From assembly GCF_900116805.1 (NCBI RefSeq), contig NZ_FPBV01000014.1, positions 46,708-110,707 of the forward strand: DNA of 64,000 nt. The letters run 5' to 3'. Source of the stretch: Paenalicyclobacillus macrosporangiidus. GTDB lineage: Bacteria > Bacillota > Bacilli > Alicyclobacillales > Alicyclobacillaceae. Position 1 is the first letter of the stretch, and each line of letters starts with the position of its first letter. Made by a program: the position numbers and the translations under genes. The notes under the pieces are model-generated. The model had not been told where the DNA came from. It did not search any database and saw nothing but the letters and a program-made list of their open reading frames with translations. Positions 1-9,619 of the stretch are shown here, piece by piece.

Positions 1-319
1 CGGCGAAACCGGCCGCGCCCGCTTCGGTGTTGTGCTGAATCACGGCCTCTATTTTATCACCCTTCGCCAGCCCCTGGACCAGGTACACCGGGCGCCTGGG
101 TTCCGACGAGGGCAGCAGCGCCCCGACCACGACCTCCACCCATCCGCGGCGGGCGTCCACGGCCACCACCTCGGCCAGGTGCGCGCGGCCACCGGACGCG
201 AGCGCCAGCTCCTCCCCAGGGCGCGCGCGCAGCACCCGGCTGAAGTGGTGGCCGTCCTCCCCCGTGAGCGTCACGCGCGCCCCCGGGAAGAGCGGCGCGT
301 CAACGAACGCACGCGGCAT
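1..319 (-). CDS. rsmE: 16S rRNA (uracil-1498-N3)-methyltransferase RsmE, N-terminal part
   Basis: This is the first ~106 residues of a gene that runs off the left edge of the window. The protein begins MPRAFVDAPLFPGARVTL and contains GEDGHHFSRVLRARPGEEL and LVQGLAKGDKIE, which match the PUA-like N-terminal domain of RsmE. The family methylates N3 of U1498 in 16S rRNA. The ATG overlaps the TGA of prmA by one base (TGATG), so it is translationally coupled as the last gene of the heat-shock block, as in B. subtilis (yqeU after prmA). The SPOUT catalytic domain lies outside the window. Recognition rests on the N-terminal motif and on gene order. Confidence 0.88.
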   Translation of the reverse strand, partial: MPRAFVDAPLFPGARVTLTGEDGHHFSRVLRARPGEELALASGGRAHLAEVVAVDARRGWVEVVVGALLPSSEPRRPVYLVQGLAKGDKIEAVIQHNTEAGAAGFA

Positions 320-1266
320 CACGGCTGTCTCACCGCCACGAGGGCCACCCAGTCATCCCGCTGGAGGCGGCGTTCGACGGTGAAGCCGGCCTGGCGGAGC
401 GCCTGCTCCACCTGTCCCGCCTGGGTATGGATAAATCCGGAAGTGATGAACCACCCGCCCGGGTTCAGGGCCCGGGCCGCCTGAGGCGCCAGGGCAATCA
501 CGATGTCGCGCAGGATGTTGGCGACCGCCCCGTCGTACCGGTGCGGAAGCGGAAACCCGCGCAAGAGATCGCCCTCCCGCACCGTGACCACGCCAGTCAA
601 CCCGTTGTCGCGGACATTTGCGCCGGCCGCCCGGACCGCGACCGGATCGATGTCAATCGCCGTCACCTCCGCCGCGCCCAAGCGCGCCGCCCCGATGGAC
701 AGCACGCCCGTCCCGCAGCCGATGTCGATGACCCGCCGGCCCTCCACGGGCAGATCCTCCATCGCCTCCAGGCACAGCTGTGTCGTCTGGTGCGTCCCGG
801 TGCCAAACGCCATTCCGGGCTCGATGACAATCGGCAGCCGTCCGTCCGTTTCCGCCTCGTCCGACAGCCACCTCGGCACGATGATGAACCGCCGCCCCAC
901 CGGGATCGGCGAGAAGTCCTCCTTCCACGCCGACGCCCAGCTCTCCTCGTCCATCTGCTCGCCGCGCACCGAATCGAGGGCTTCCCCCACGTCCAGGCCC
1001 GCCGACGCCACCACGGCCAGGTCTTCTGCGAGGCGCGCCCGCCACACGGCCTCCGCCACGGTCTCCGGCACGTACACCGTCACCTGGATGACGTCGCTGT
1101 TCAGAAGCGACTCGTCGAACCATTCGCCGTACTCCGGGTGGGGCGGCGTTGCGTCCCACACCCCCTCCATCGCCACGCCCTGCACCTCGGGCCAGTCCTG
1201 CAACCGGGCCGCCAGGGCTTCACTCGCCTCCGCCGGCACCGCCAGGCGAATCTGCCACCACTTCAT
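319..1266 (-). CDS. prmA: Ribosomal protein L11 methyltransferase
   Basis: A full-length 315-residue PrmA, which trimethylates ribosomal protein L11 using S-adenosylmethionine. An N-terminal substrate-binding domain covers roughly residues 1-120. The catalytic Rossmann domain follows, with GTGTH near 155-159, the SAM-binding motif DIGCGTG at 181-187 and an ANILRDI segment that fits the family's catalytic loop. The ATG has a GGGAG site 8 bases upstream. The gene follows dnaJ after about 60 bp that contain a GC-rich hairpin (1292-1312) with no T-tract, and it overlaps rsmE by one base. dnaJ-prmA-rsmE is the usual Bacillus order. Confidence 0.95.
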   Translation of the reverse strand: MKWWQIRLAVPAEASEALAARLQDWPEVQGVAMEGVWDATPPHPEYGEWFDESLLNSDVIQVTVYVPETVAEAVWRARLAEDLAVVASAGLDVGEALDSVRGEQMDEESWASAWKEDFSPIPVGRRFIIVPRWLSDEAETDGRLPIVIEPGMAFGTGTHQTTQLCLEAMEDLPVEGRRVIDIGCGTGVLSIGAARLGAAEVTAIDIDPVAVRAAGANVRDNGLTGVVTVREGDLLRGFPLPHRYDGAVANILRDIVIALAPQAARALNPGGWFITSGFIHTQAGQVEQALRQAGFTVERRLQRDDWVALVAVRQP

Positions 1267-1325
1267 GCGCTACGCTCCCATCTGCGAAGAACGCCCGGCT
1301 CGTGGCCGGGCGCCCTCCACCATCT

Positions 1326-2462
1326 TCAGTTGTCGCCCAGAAAGGCGCTTTTCATCCGCTCGATGAATGTCCGCGACTGTTCCTGAGGCGGTCGCCCCAG
1401 CTCCTTGCCGAGCTCACGCAGCAGCTCCCGCTGCCGCTCCGTCAGGTTCGTCGGCGTGATGACGTGCACCCGCACGTGCTGATCCCCGCGCGCATTCGTT
1501 CCGAGCTTCGGGATGCCCTTGCCGCGCAGGCGGAAGGTGGTCCCCGACTGAGTCCCCTCCGGGATCCTGAGCTTCACCTTGCCGTCGAGGGTCGGCACTT
1601 CCACCTCGTCCCCCAGGGCCGCCTGCACGAACGTCAGCGGGAAATCCACGTACACATTCGTGCCTTCGCGCTCGAAGATCTCGTGCGGACGCACGCGGAT
1701 GACGATGTGCAGGTCGCCCGGCTGGCCGCCGTTCGGACTGGCCTCGCCCGCGCCCGGGATGCGCAACCGCGTCCCCGTGTCGACGCCCGCCGGAACGCGG
1801 ATGTTGACCGTCCGGCGCACCCGCCGCCGGCCCGTGCCGTGGCAATCCGGGCACGGGTGGGGGATGCGCACGCCGCGCCCGCGGCAGGCGCTGCACGCGC
1901 GCCGGTTGACCATGCGGCCGAACGGGGTGTTGACCACGTTCTGCTGCTCGCCTGTGCCGTTGCACACCGAGCACCGCTCGACCCGCGTCCCCGGTTTCGC
2001 GCCGGAGCCTTCGCAGGTGGAGCAGGTCTCCATCCGCGGTACTTGGATCTCTTCCTCGACGCCGAAGGCCGCGTCCTCGAAGTCGATTTCCAGCTCGTAC
2101 TCGAGGTCCTGACCGCGCTGCGGCCCGCGCGGCCGGCCGCCGCCGAAGAACATGTCGAAGATGTCCCCGAAGCCGCCGAAGTCCCCGAAACCGCCGAAGC
2201 CCTGGCCGAAGTCGGACCCCGCGCCGCCCATGCCCGCCGTGGGATCCGCGTGGCCGAACTGGTCGTAATGCGCCCTCTTCTGCGGGTCGGACAGGACCTC
2301 GTACGCTTCGTTGATCTCCTTGAACTTTTCGGCCGCATTCGGATCGTCCTTGTTCACATCCGGGTGGTACTGGCGAGCCAGCTTGCGGTACGCACGTTTG
2401 ATCTCGTCCGCGGACGCCGATCGGCTCACGCCGAGCACCTCGTAATAGTCCCGCTTGCTCAC
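1326..2462 (-). CDS. dnaJ: Chaperone protein DnaJ (Hsp40)
   Basis: Co-chaperone that delivers substrates to DnaK and stimulates its ATPase. The J domain is at the N terminus with the HPD motif (YHPDVN). A Gly/Phe-rich linker follows, then four CxxCxGxG-type zinc repeats ([32 protein letters not shown]) and the C-terminal substrate-binding domains. I chose the GTG at 2462 ([10 protein letters not shown] follows) because a GGGGG site lies 8 bases upstream; an in-frame GTG at 2471 would sit on the ribosome-binding site. About 378 residues, normal for the family. It lies third in the grpE-dnaK-dnaJ operon, behind a strong intergenic hairpin. Confidence 0.96.
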   Translation of the reverse strand: MSKRDYYEVLGVSRSASADEIKRAYRKLARQYHPDVNKDDPNAAEKFKEINEAYEVLSDPQKRAHYDQFGHADPTAGMGGAGSDFGQGFGGFGDFGGFGDIFDMFFGGGRPRGPQRGQDLEYELEIDFEDAAFGVEEEIQVPRMETCSTCEGSGAKPGTRVERCSVCNGTGEQQNVVNTPFGRMVNRRACSACRGRGVRIPHPCPDCHGTGRRRVRRTVNIRVPAGVDTGTRLRIPGAGEASPNGGQPGDLHIVIRVRPHEIFEREGTNVYVDFPLTFVQAALGDEVEVPTLDGKVKLRIPEGTQSGTTFRLRGKGIPKLGTNARGDQHVRVHVITPTNLTERQRELLRELGKELGRPPQEQSRTFIERMKSAFLGDN

Positions 2463-2512
2463 TGGCTGCACCCCCTTCCCCCGTGGCCGCCGGCGGGATC
2501 AACGCCACGCAC

Positions 2513-2547
2513 GGGTCGTGGCAGGGAGACCCTCCCTGCCACGACCC
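2513..2547 (-). other. 16-bp perfect hairpin between dnaK and dnaJ
   Basis: A 16-bp arm at 2513-2528 is exactly complementary to 2532-2547, leaving a 3-nt loop. No T-run follows on the minus strand, so it does not look like a simple intrinsic terminator. It lies between the dnaK stop and the dnaJ start, where it could act as an mRNA processing or stability element that lowers dnaJ relative to dnaK. That role is inference. Confidence 0.7.
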
Positions 2548-2562
2548 CGTGTGTGCCCTCCG

Positions 2563-4392
<1,830 letters not shown>

Positions 4393-4479
4393 GACAGACT
4401 CCTCCCTTCACACAGTCGACAATCGGTCCCCTGCGCCACGCCCGGCCATCCGCGAAGCGGCGCCGGCGGTGCGTCCGCC

Positions 4480-5139
4480 TCACACCGTCACCTTCACCAT
4501 CGCGGGCCGCAACACCTTGTCGCGCAGCATGTACCCCCGCTGCAGCTCCTGAACGACCACGCCCGGCTCGGCGCCATCCCCGGCCGGCTCCTGCATCACC
4601 GCCTCGTGCACCGCCGGATCGAACTTCTCCCCCACCGACGGCACGGGCGTCACACCGAACTTCTCCAGGATCCCGAGCAGCTGCCGGTGCACCATCTCGA
4701 CCCCCGTGCGCAGTTCCGAGGCCTCCGCGCCGGCCGCCGCCAGGGCGCGCTCGAAATTGTCCACCACCGGCAGCAGTTCCGCGAGCAATTGCTTGTTCGC
4801 AAACCACTGCAGTTCTTCCTGCTCCTGCCGCGTACGCCGCCGGAAATTGTCAAAATCCGCGCGGGCGCGCAAAAGCTGTTGGCGCAGGCGCTCGACCTCG
4901 TCGGACAGCCGGGCCACTTCCGCCGCGGCATCCGGCGCGCCCGCGCCCTCGTCCGCATCCGGTTTGGGTTCGGCCGCATCCACGGCCGGCTCCTCCGCGA
5001 CCGCGGCGCCCGCTTCCGGCTGCGCAGCACCCTCCGGCGCCTCCCGCTGGGCCTCCCCAGCGGCGGCCTCATCCGCCGTCGCCGACTGCGCCCCGTCTTC
5101 CGTTCGATCCCGCTTGTGTTCCTCGTCTTCTCGCTTCAC
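4480..5139 (-). CDS. grpE: Nucleotide exchange factor GrpE
   Basis: GrpE releases ADP from DnaK. The first ~75 residues are acidic and alanine-rich and the next ~60 form a coiled coil (VERLRQQLLRARADFDNFRR). The C-terminal beta domain contains FGVTPVPSVGEKFDP and ends HEAVMQEPAG...VLRPAMVKVTV, which is diagnostic. 219 residues from a GTG start with GAGAGG upstream, a little longer than usual because of the acidic extension. It sits between hrcA and dnaK, which fits its role as the DnaK partner. Confidence 0.96.
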   Translation of the reverse strand: MKREDEEHKRDRTEDGAQSATADEAAAGEAQREAPEGAAQPEAGAAVAEEPAVDAAEPKPDADEGAGAPDAAAEVARLSDEVERLRQQLLRARADFDNFRRRTRQEQEELQWFANKQLLAELLPVVDNFERALAAAGAEASELRTGVEMVHRQLLGILEKFGVTPVPSVGEKFDPAVHEAVMQEPAGDGAEPGVVVQELQRGYMLRDKVLRPAMVKVTV

Positions 5140-5215
5140 GTCAGACCTCTCCCTCCAACCAACGGGCGCCAGCCCGGACGGCCTGTCCAGGGCGCGCCGA
5201 TGCGGCCGCGGGCTG

Positions 5216-6265
5216 TCACGACCCGGTCAGCCGCTCCGTCATCAACCGCGTCAGGGCTCCCGCCGTGTACTCCAGGATGCGCATGACGCGCGCGTAGTTC
5301 ATCCGCGTCGGCCCAATCACGCCGATGCTGCCGACCGGCACCCCCGCGACCATGTACGTGGCCGACACGACGGTGCAGTCCTGCAGGTTCTCCACCGGGT
5401 TCTCCTGGCCGATGCGCACCTGCACCCCCGGTCCGGTCAGCGGCACCACATCGAGCGCCCGCCGCCAGTCGGCCGACTCCAACAGTTCCAGCACCGGCCG
5501 CACCTTCTCCACGTCCCGGAACTCCGGCTGCCCGAGCATGTTCGTCACGCCGCCCACGTACACCTGCGCCGGACCGTTGACCACGGTCTCACTCAACTGG
5601 TCCAGCACGGAGATGGCGTCCTCGTACCGTTCCAGCGTATGCGCCATCTCCGTGGCGATCTCCTGGTACAGATGGGACCGCAGATGCGCCAGGGACGTCC
5701 CGACCAACTTGGCGTTGAGCAGATTGACCATGCGCACCACCTCGCCGGGCGGGATGTCCTCCGGCAGCGTCACGTGCCGGTTCTCCACGTGCCCGGTGTC
5801 GGTGACCAGGATGGCCACCGCCGAACAGCCGCCCAGCGGCACCAACTGGATGTGCCGGATGTGCTGCTGGTGAATCATCGGCCCCAGCGCGATGGACGCG
5901 TACTGGGTCAACTGCGAGAGCACGGTCGCCGTCTGCTGGATGACCCGCTCCACCTCGTTCATCCGTTGCTGGAAGACGTCCCGCAGCACGCGGAGGGTGG
6001 CTTGGTCAATGTCCTTGCGCGTAGCCAGGTGATCCACATAGTATCGGTATCCCTTCTGGGATGGCACGCGTCCCGCGGACGTGTGGGGCTGGTCCAAATA
6101 TCCTAATTCTTCCAAATCCGCCATCTCGTTTCGGATGGTCGCCGGACTCAGCTGGAAATCCTGGTGTTTGGACAGCGTCCTCGATCCGACCGGCTCGGCC
6201 GACCGGATGTAATCCTCCACGATGGCGGCCAAGATCAGTTTCTGCCTGGGCGTCAGCACGTCCAC
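5216..6265 (-). CDS. hrcA: Heat-inducible transcription repressor HrcA
   Basis: Repressor that binds CIRCE and, in the studied Bacillus system, is kept active by GroEL. The protein begins VDVLTPRQKLILAAIVEDYI, followed by the winged helix with SPATIRNEMADLEELGYLDQPHTSAGR-type sequence, then a GAF-like domain and a dimerisation region. I placed the start at the GTG at 6265 because AGGAGGTG lies 7 bases upstream and the protein then aligns with the normal HrcA N terminus; an upstream ATG at 6337 lies inside CIRCE and is unlikely. 349 residues. It is the first gene of the hrcA-grpE-dnaK-dnaJ operon, so it represses itself. Confidence 0.96.
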   Translation of the reverse strand: MDVLTPRQKLILAAIVEDYIRSAEPVGSRTLSKHQDFQLSPATIRNEMADLEELGYLDQPHTSAGRVPSQKGYRYYVDHLATRKDIDQATLRVLRDVFQQRMNEVERVIQQTATVLSQLTQYASIALGPMIHQQHIRHIQLVPLGGCSAVAILVTDTGHVENRHVTLPEDIPPGEVVRMVNLLNAKLVGTSLAHLRSHLYQEIATEMAHTLERYEDAISVLDQLSETVVNGPAQVYVGGVTNMLGQPEFRDVEKVRPVLELLESADWRRALDVVPLTGPGVQVRIGQENPVENLQDCTVVSATYMVAGVPVGSIGVIGPTRMNYARVMRILEYTAGALTRLMTERLTGS

Positions 6266-6330
6266 CGCCGTGCACCTCCTGAACGCGCCCGAACCCCGCG
6301 GCCGCCGTCCGGGCCGCGGCGCCAAGTCTG

Positions 6331-6357
6331 TTAGCACTCACTCGGAACGAGTGCTAA
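6331..6357. promoter_or_regulatory. CIRCE operator (HrcA binding site)
   Basis: A perfect inverted repeat, TTAGCACTC-N9-GAGTGCTAA, identical to the CIRCE consensus. It lies just downstream of the hrcA promoter -10 (6372-6377) and upstream of the hrcA start at 6265, so it overlaps the expected transcription start and 5' leader. HrcA bound here would block the whole heat-shock operon. Confidence 0.97.
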
Positions 6358-6371
6358 ACTCACTCAAGTCG

Positions 6372-6400
6372 AACATAGCAACTCGGATGGAAATTGTCAA
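6372..6400 (-). promoter_or_regulatory. Sigma-A promoter of the hrcA operon
   Basis: On the minus strand there is a TTGACA -35 (6395-6400), a 17-bp spacer and a TATGTT -10 (6372-6377). The -35 overlaps the last codons of hemW. CIRCE lies 15 bp downstream of the -10. Confidence 0.88.
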
Positions 6401-7656
6401 TTGACGTCGAGGGGCGCCTCGTCCTCGGTCAGAGCCCCGACAAACCGCTCGAAGACCACATTCGCCACCTGCCACGCCCGCTCCGTCAAGCGCAGACGGC
6501 CCTCCTGCCAGGCCAGCAGCCCCTGGGCGAGAAGCGGATCGATCACGCCGGCAAACGCCTCCTCCATCCGCACCCCGTGCCGCAGCCAAAACCGCTCCGC
6601 CGACACCCCTTCGCGAAGGCGCAGCCCCAGCATCAGGGTGTCCTCCGCCGCTTCCGCGGCCGACACCTCGTGATCCACTTCCCAGGGCCGCCGCCCGGCC
6701 CGTACGCGGGCCGCGTATTCCTGGAGGGCGCGGACGTTCTCGTAGCGCCGCCCGAACGCGTAGCCGTGCGCCCCCACACCGGCCGCCCAGTACGGCTCGT
6801 TGCGCCAATACACCAGGTTGTGGCGCGCCTCGCGCCCGGGCCGGGCGAAGTTGCTGACCTCGTAATGGCAGAAGCCCGCAGCCGCCAACTCCTCGAGCAC
6901 CAGGTCGTACATGTCCGCCTCCAGGTCCTCCCCGGGCAGCGACAGCAGGCCCTGCTCCCGCCAGCGGGCAAACGGGGTCCCCGGCTCCACCTTCAGCCAG
7001 TAGGCCGACACGTGCGGCACCCCGAGCCGCACGACCTCCCGGACGCTCTCGTGCACGTCGTTCAGGGTCTGGTCCGGCAGCCCGAACATCAGGTCGAGGT
7101 TGAGATTCGTGAAGCCCGCGTCCTGGGCCATCACGACGCTGCGGCGGATGGTATCGGCGTCGTGCAGGCGGCCGATGGCGAGCAACAGGCGCTCGTCGAA
7201 CGTCTGCGCACCGAAGCTGAGCCGGTTGACCCCCGCCTCGCGCAGCAGCGCCAGCTTCTCCGCGTCCACCGTCCCCGGATTGGCCTCGACCGTCACCTCG
7301 GCCCCGGGCGCCAGGCGAAAGCACCGGTGGAGCGCCGCGAAGACCTGCTCCCACTGGCGCGCCGACAGCAGCGTCGGTGTCCCGCCCCCGAAGAACACCG
7401 TCTGAAGCGGGGCCGTCGCCGCCTCGCCCAGCAGCCGGAATTCCTCTGCCAGCGCCACGACGTACGCGTCCATCGCCGGCCGTGGCGCCACGTACGTCGT
7501 AAAGTCGCAGTAGTGGCAGCGGCTGGCGCAAAACGGGATGTGCACGTACAGCGAGGTCGGTACCGCGCTGTGCAGGGTGTCCACCAGGCGCCCCCGCGCC
7601 GCCGGATGCTCCCGCGGCGTCTCCGCCAGGCCGCCTCGGTTCACATCCATACCCAT
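6397..7656 (-). CDS. hemW: Radical SAM heme chaperone HemW (oxygen-independent coproporphyrinogen oxidase-like)
   Basis: Radical SAM protein whose family inserts heme into target proteins; it was long annotated as HemN. The [4Fe-4S] motif CxxxCxxC is visible as FCASRCHYCDF (C43, C47, C50). It is followed by FFGGGTPTLL, the glycine-rich SAM-binding segment, and VEANPGT. The HemW C-terminal domain is present. The ATG at 7656 overlaps the lepA stop (TGATG). About 419 residues from this start; the family is usually ~380, so a start inside the first 30 residues is possible. The lepA-hemW-hrcA order matches B. subtilis. Confidence 0.93.
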   Translation of the reverse strand: MGMDVNRGGLAETPREHPAARGRLVDTLHSAVPTSLYVHIPFCASRCHYCDFTTYVAPRPAMDAYVVALAEEFRLLGEAATAPLQTVFFGGGTPTLLSARQWEQVFAALHRCFRLAPGAEVTVEANPGTVDAEKLALLREAGVNRLSFGAQTFDERLLLAIGRLHDADTIRRSVVMAQDAGFTNLNLDLMFGLPDQTLNDVHESVREVVRLGVPHVSAYWLKVEPGTPFARWREQGLLSLPGEDLEADMYDLVLEELAAAGFCHYEVSNFARPGREARHNLVYWRNEPYWAAGVGAHGYAFGRRYENVRALQEYAARVRAGRRPWEVDHEVSAAEAAEDTLMLGLRLREGVSAERFWLRHGVRMEEAFAGVIDPLLAQGLLAWQEGRLRLTERAWQVANVVFERFVGALTEDEAPLDVN

Positions 7657-9458
7657 CACTCCATCTTCAACACGGCCATGAACGCCTCCTGGGGCACCTC
7701 GACGCTGCCCACCTGCTTCATCCGCTTCTTGCCTTCCTTCTGCTTCTCGAGCAGCTTTCGCTTGCGCGTGATATCGCCGCCGTAGCACTTCGCCAGCACG
7801 TTCTTGCGCATCGCCTTGATGGTCTCGCGAGCGATGACGCGGTTGCCGATGGCCGCCTGAATCGGCACCTCGAACAACTGCCGAGGGATCAGCTCCTTCA
7901 GCTTCTCGCACAGGGCCCGCCCGCGCGGATACGCCTTGTCGCGGTGGACGATGAACGACAGCGCGTCCACCACCTCGCCGCCCAGCAGGATGTCCATCTT
8001 CACCAGGTTGGACGGCTGGTACCCGGCCAGCTCGTAGTCGAACGACGCGTAGCCACGCGTGCACGACTTGAGGCGGTCGAAGAAGTCGTACACAATCTCC
8101 GCCAGCGGGAGCTCGTACTTCAAGGTGACCCGGGTCTGGTCCAGGTACTGCATGTCCTTGAACACGCCCCGCTTCTCCTGGCACAGTTCCATCACCGCGC
8201 CGACGTAGTCGTTCGGCGTGATCACGGAAGCGGTCACCATCGGCTCCTCCACGTGTTCGATGCGCTCGGCCGGTGGCATCTTGCTGGGGTTGTCGACCTC
8301 GACCCGGGTGCCGTCCGTCAGGTACACGTGGTACACCACGCTCGGCGCCGTCGTGATGAGCGTCAGGTTGTACTCCCGCTCCAGGCGCTCCTGGACGATC
8401 TCCATGTGCAACAGTCCGAGAAAACCGCAGCGGAACCCGAACCCCAGTGCGCTCGACGTCTCCGGCTCAAACGTCAAGGCCGCGTCGTTGAGCGACAGCT
8501 TCTCCAGCGCCTCTCTCAGGTCCTGGTAGTCGCCGCTGTCCACCGGGTACAGGCCGCAGAACACCATCGGCGTCACCTTGCGGTATCCCGGCAGGGGCGC
8601 CGCACACGGCCGCCCGGCGTCCGTCACCGTGTCGCCGACGCGCGTGTCGCGCACGTTCTTGATGCTCGCCGCGAAGTACCCGACCTCGCCCGCCGCCAGG
8701 CTCTCCACCGGGGTCATGCCCGGGCGGAACACGCCCACCTCGACCACCTCGAACTCCGCCTGGGTGGCCATCATCCGGATGCGCATCCCGGGGCGGATTT
8801 CGCCGTTGACGACGCGAATGTAGACGATGACCCCGCGGTACGAGTCGTAGTGGGAGTCGAACACCAACGCCTGCAGGGGCGCCTGCGGATCCCCCTGCGG
8901 CGGCGGAACCTTGCGCACAATCTGCTCCAGCACCTCGTCAATTCCGATGCCCGCCTTGGCGGACGCCAGCACCGCCTCGCTCGCGTCGAGCCCGATGATG
9001 TCCTCAATCTCCTGTTTCACGCGCTCCGGATCGGCGCTCGGCAGGTCGATCTTATTGATCACGGGCAGAATCTCCAGGTTGTTGTCGAGGGCCAAATACA
9101 CGTTGGCCAAGGTCTGCGCCTCGACCCCCTGGGCGGCGTCCACCACCAGCAACGCCCCCTCGCACGCCGCCAGGCTGCGCGACACCTCATATGTGAAGTC
9201 CACATGCCCCGGCGTGTCAATCAGGTTCAGCTCGTACTCGATGCCGTCCTGCGCCTTGTAGAACAGGCGCACCGGCTGCAGCTTGATGGTGATGCCGCGT
9301 TCCCGCTCCAGGTCCAACTGGTCGAGCAACTGGTCCTGCATCTCCCGCTCCGAAACCGTTCCGGTGCGCTCCAGCAGGCGATCCGCCAGCGTCGACTTGC
9401 CGTGGTCGATGTGTGCGATGATGCAGAAGTTGCGGATTCTCTGCTGCCGATCCGTCAT
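7656..9458 (-). CDS. lepA: Elongation factor 4 (LepA), ribosome-associated GTPase
   Basis: Translational GTPase implicated in ribosome biogenesis and back-translocation. The G domain begins [17 protein letters not shown] (G1, ~residues 15-23), then ERERGITIK (G2 region), [20 protein letters not shown] (G3) and [11 protein letters not shown] (G4). The LepA-specific C-terminal domain contains [20 protein letters not shown]. 600 residues from the ATG at 9458, the family norm, with GGGAGGTGG upstream. A longer in-frame extension to 9542 lacks a site. It leads the lepA-hemW unit from a promoter at 9575-9604. Confidence 0.97.
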   Translation of the reverse strand: MTDRQQRIRNFCIIAHIDHGKSTLADRLLERTGTVSEREMQDQLLDQLDLERERGITIKLQPVRLFYKAQDGIEYELNLIDTPGHVDFTYEVSRSLAACEGALLVVDAAQGVEAQTLANVYLALDNNLEILPVINKIDLPSADPERVKQEIEDIIGLDASEAVLASAKAGIGIDEVLEQIVRKVPPPQGDPQAPLQALVFDSHYDSYRGVIVYIRVVNGEIRPGMRIRMMATQAEFEVVEVGVFRPGMTPVESLAAGEVGYFAASIKNVRDTRVGDTVTDAGRPCAAPLPGYRKVTPMVFCGLYPVDSGDYQDLREALEKLSLNDAALTFEPETSSALGFGFRCGFLGLLHMEIVQERLEREYNLTLITTAPSVVYHVYLTDGTRVEVDNPSKMPPAERIEHVEEPMVTASVITPNDYVGAVMELCQEKRGVFKDMQYLDQTRVTLKYELPLAEIVYDFFDRLKSCTRGYASFDYELAGYQPSNLVKMDILLGGEVVDALSFIVHRDKAYPRGRALCEKLKELIPRQLFEVPIQAAIGNRVIARETIKAMRKNVLAKCYGGDITRKRKLLEKQKEGKKRMKQVGSVEVPQEAFMAVLKME

Positions 9459-9481
9459 GCCCGAGCGCCACCTCCCGCCGT

Positions 9482-9555
9482 GTAGGGGCGCCCGCCGTGC
9501 GGATTGCCCGGCGCGGCCCCTACGAAATACGCCGCGCCCCACTCAGGCGCGGCAG
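9482..9555 (-). other. lepA 5' leader with two hairpins
   Basis: The ~110-nt lepA leader can form two GC-rich hairpins on the minus strand. The first is GCCGCGCC paired with GGCGCGGC (about 9534-9555). The second is GTAGGGGC paired with GCCCCTAC (9482-9489 with the arm near 9515-9523). The second ends just before the ribosome-binding site. No riboswitch family is recognised. Confidence 0.45.
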
Positions 9556-9574
9556 CCCGTCAAAACGCGGCATG

Positions 9575-9604
9575 ATTATATCACTCCAGTGCGGCCAGAG
9601 ACAA
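9575..9604 (-). promoter_or_regulatory. Promoter of lepA-hemW
   Basis: TTGTCT -35 (9599-9604), 18-bp spacer and TATAAT -10 (9575-9580) preceded by TGA, giving an extended -10. It lies directly after the fused permease stop at 9620 and about 115 bp before lepA. Confidence 0.82.
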
Positions 9605-9619
9605 CGGATTCGTTTCTGC

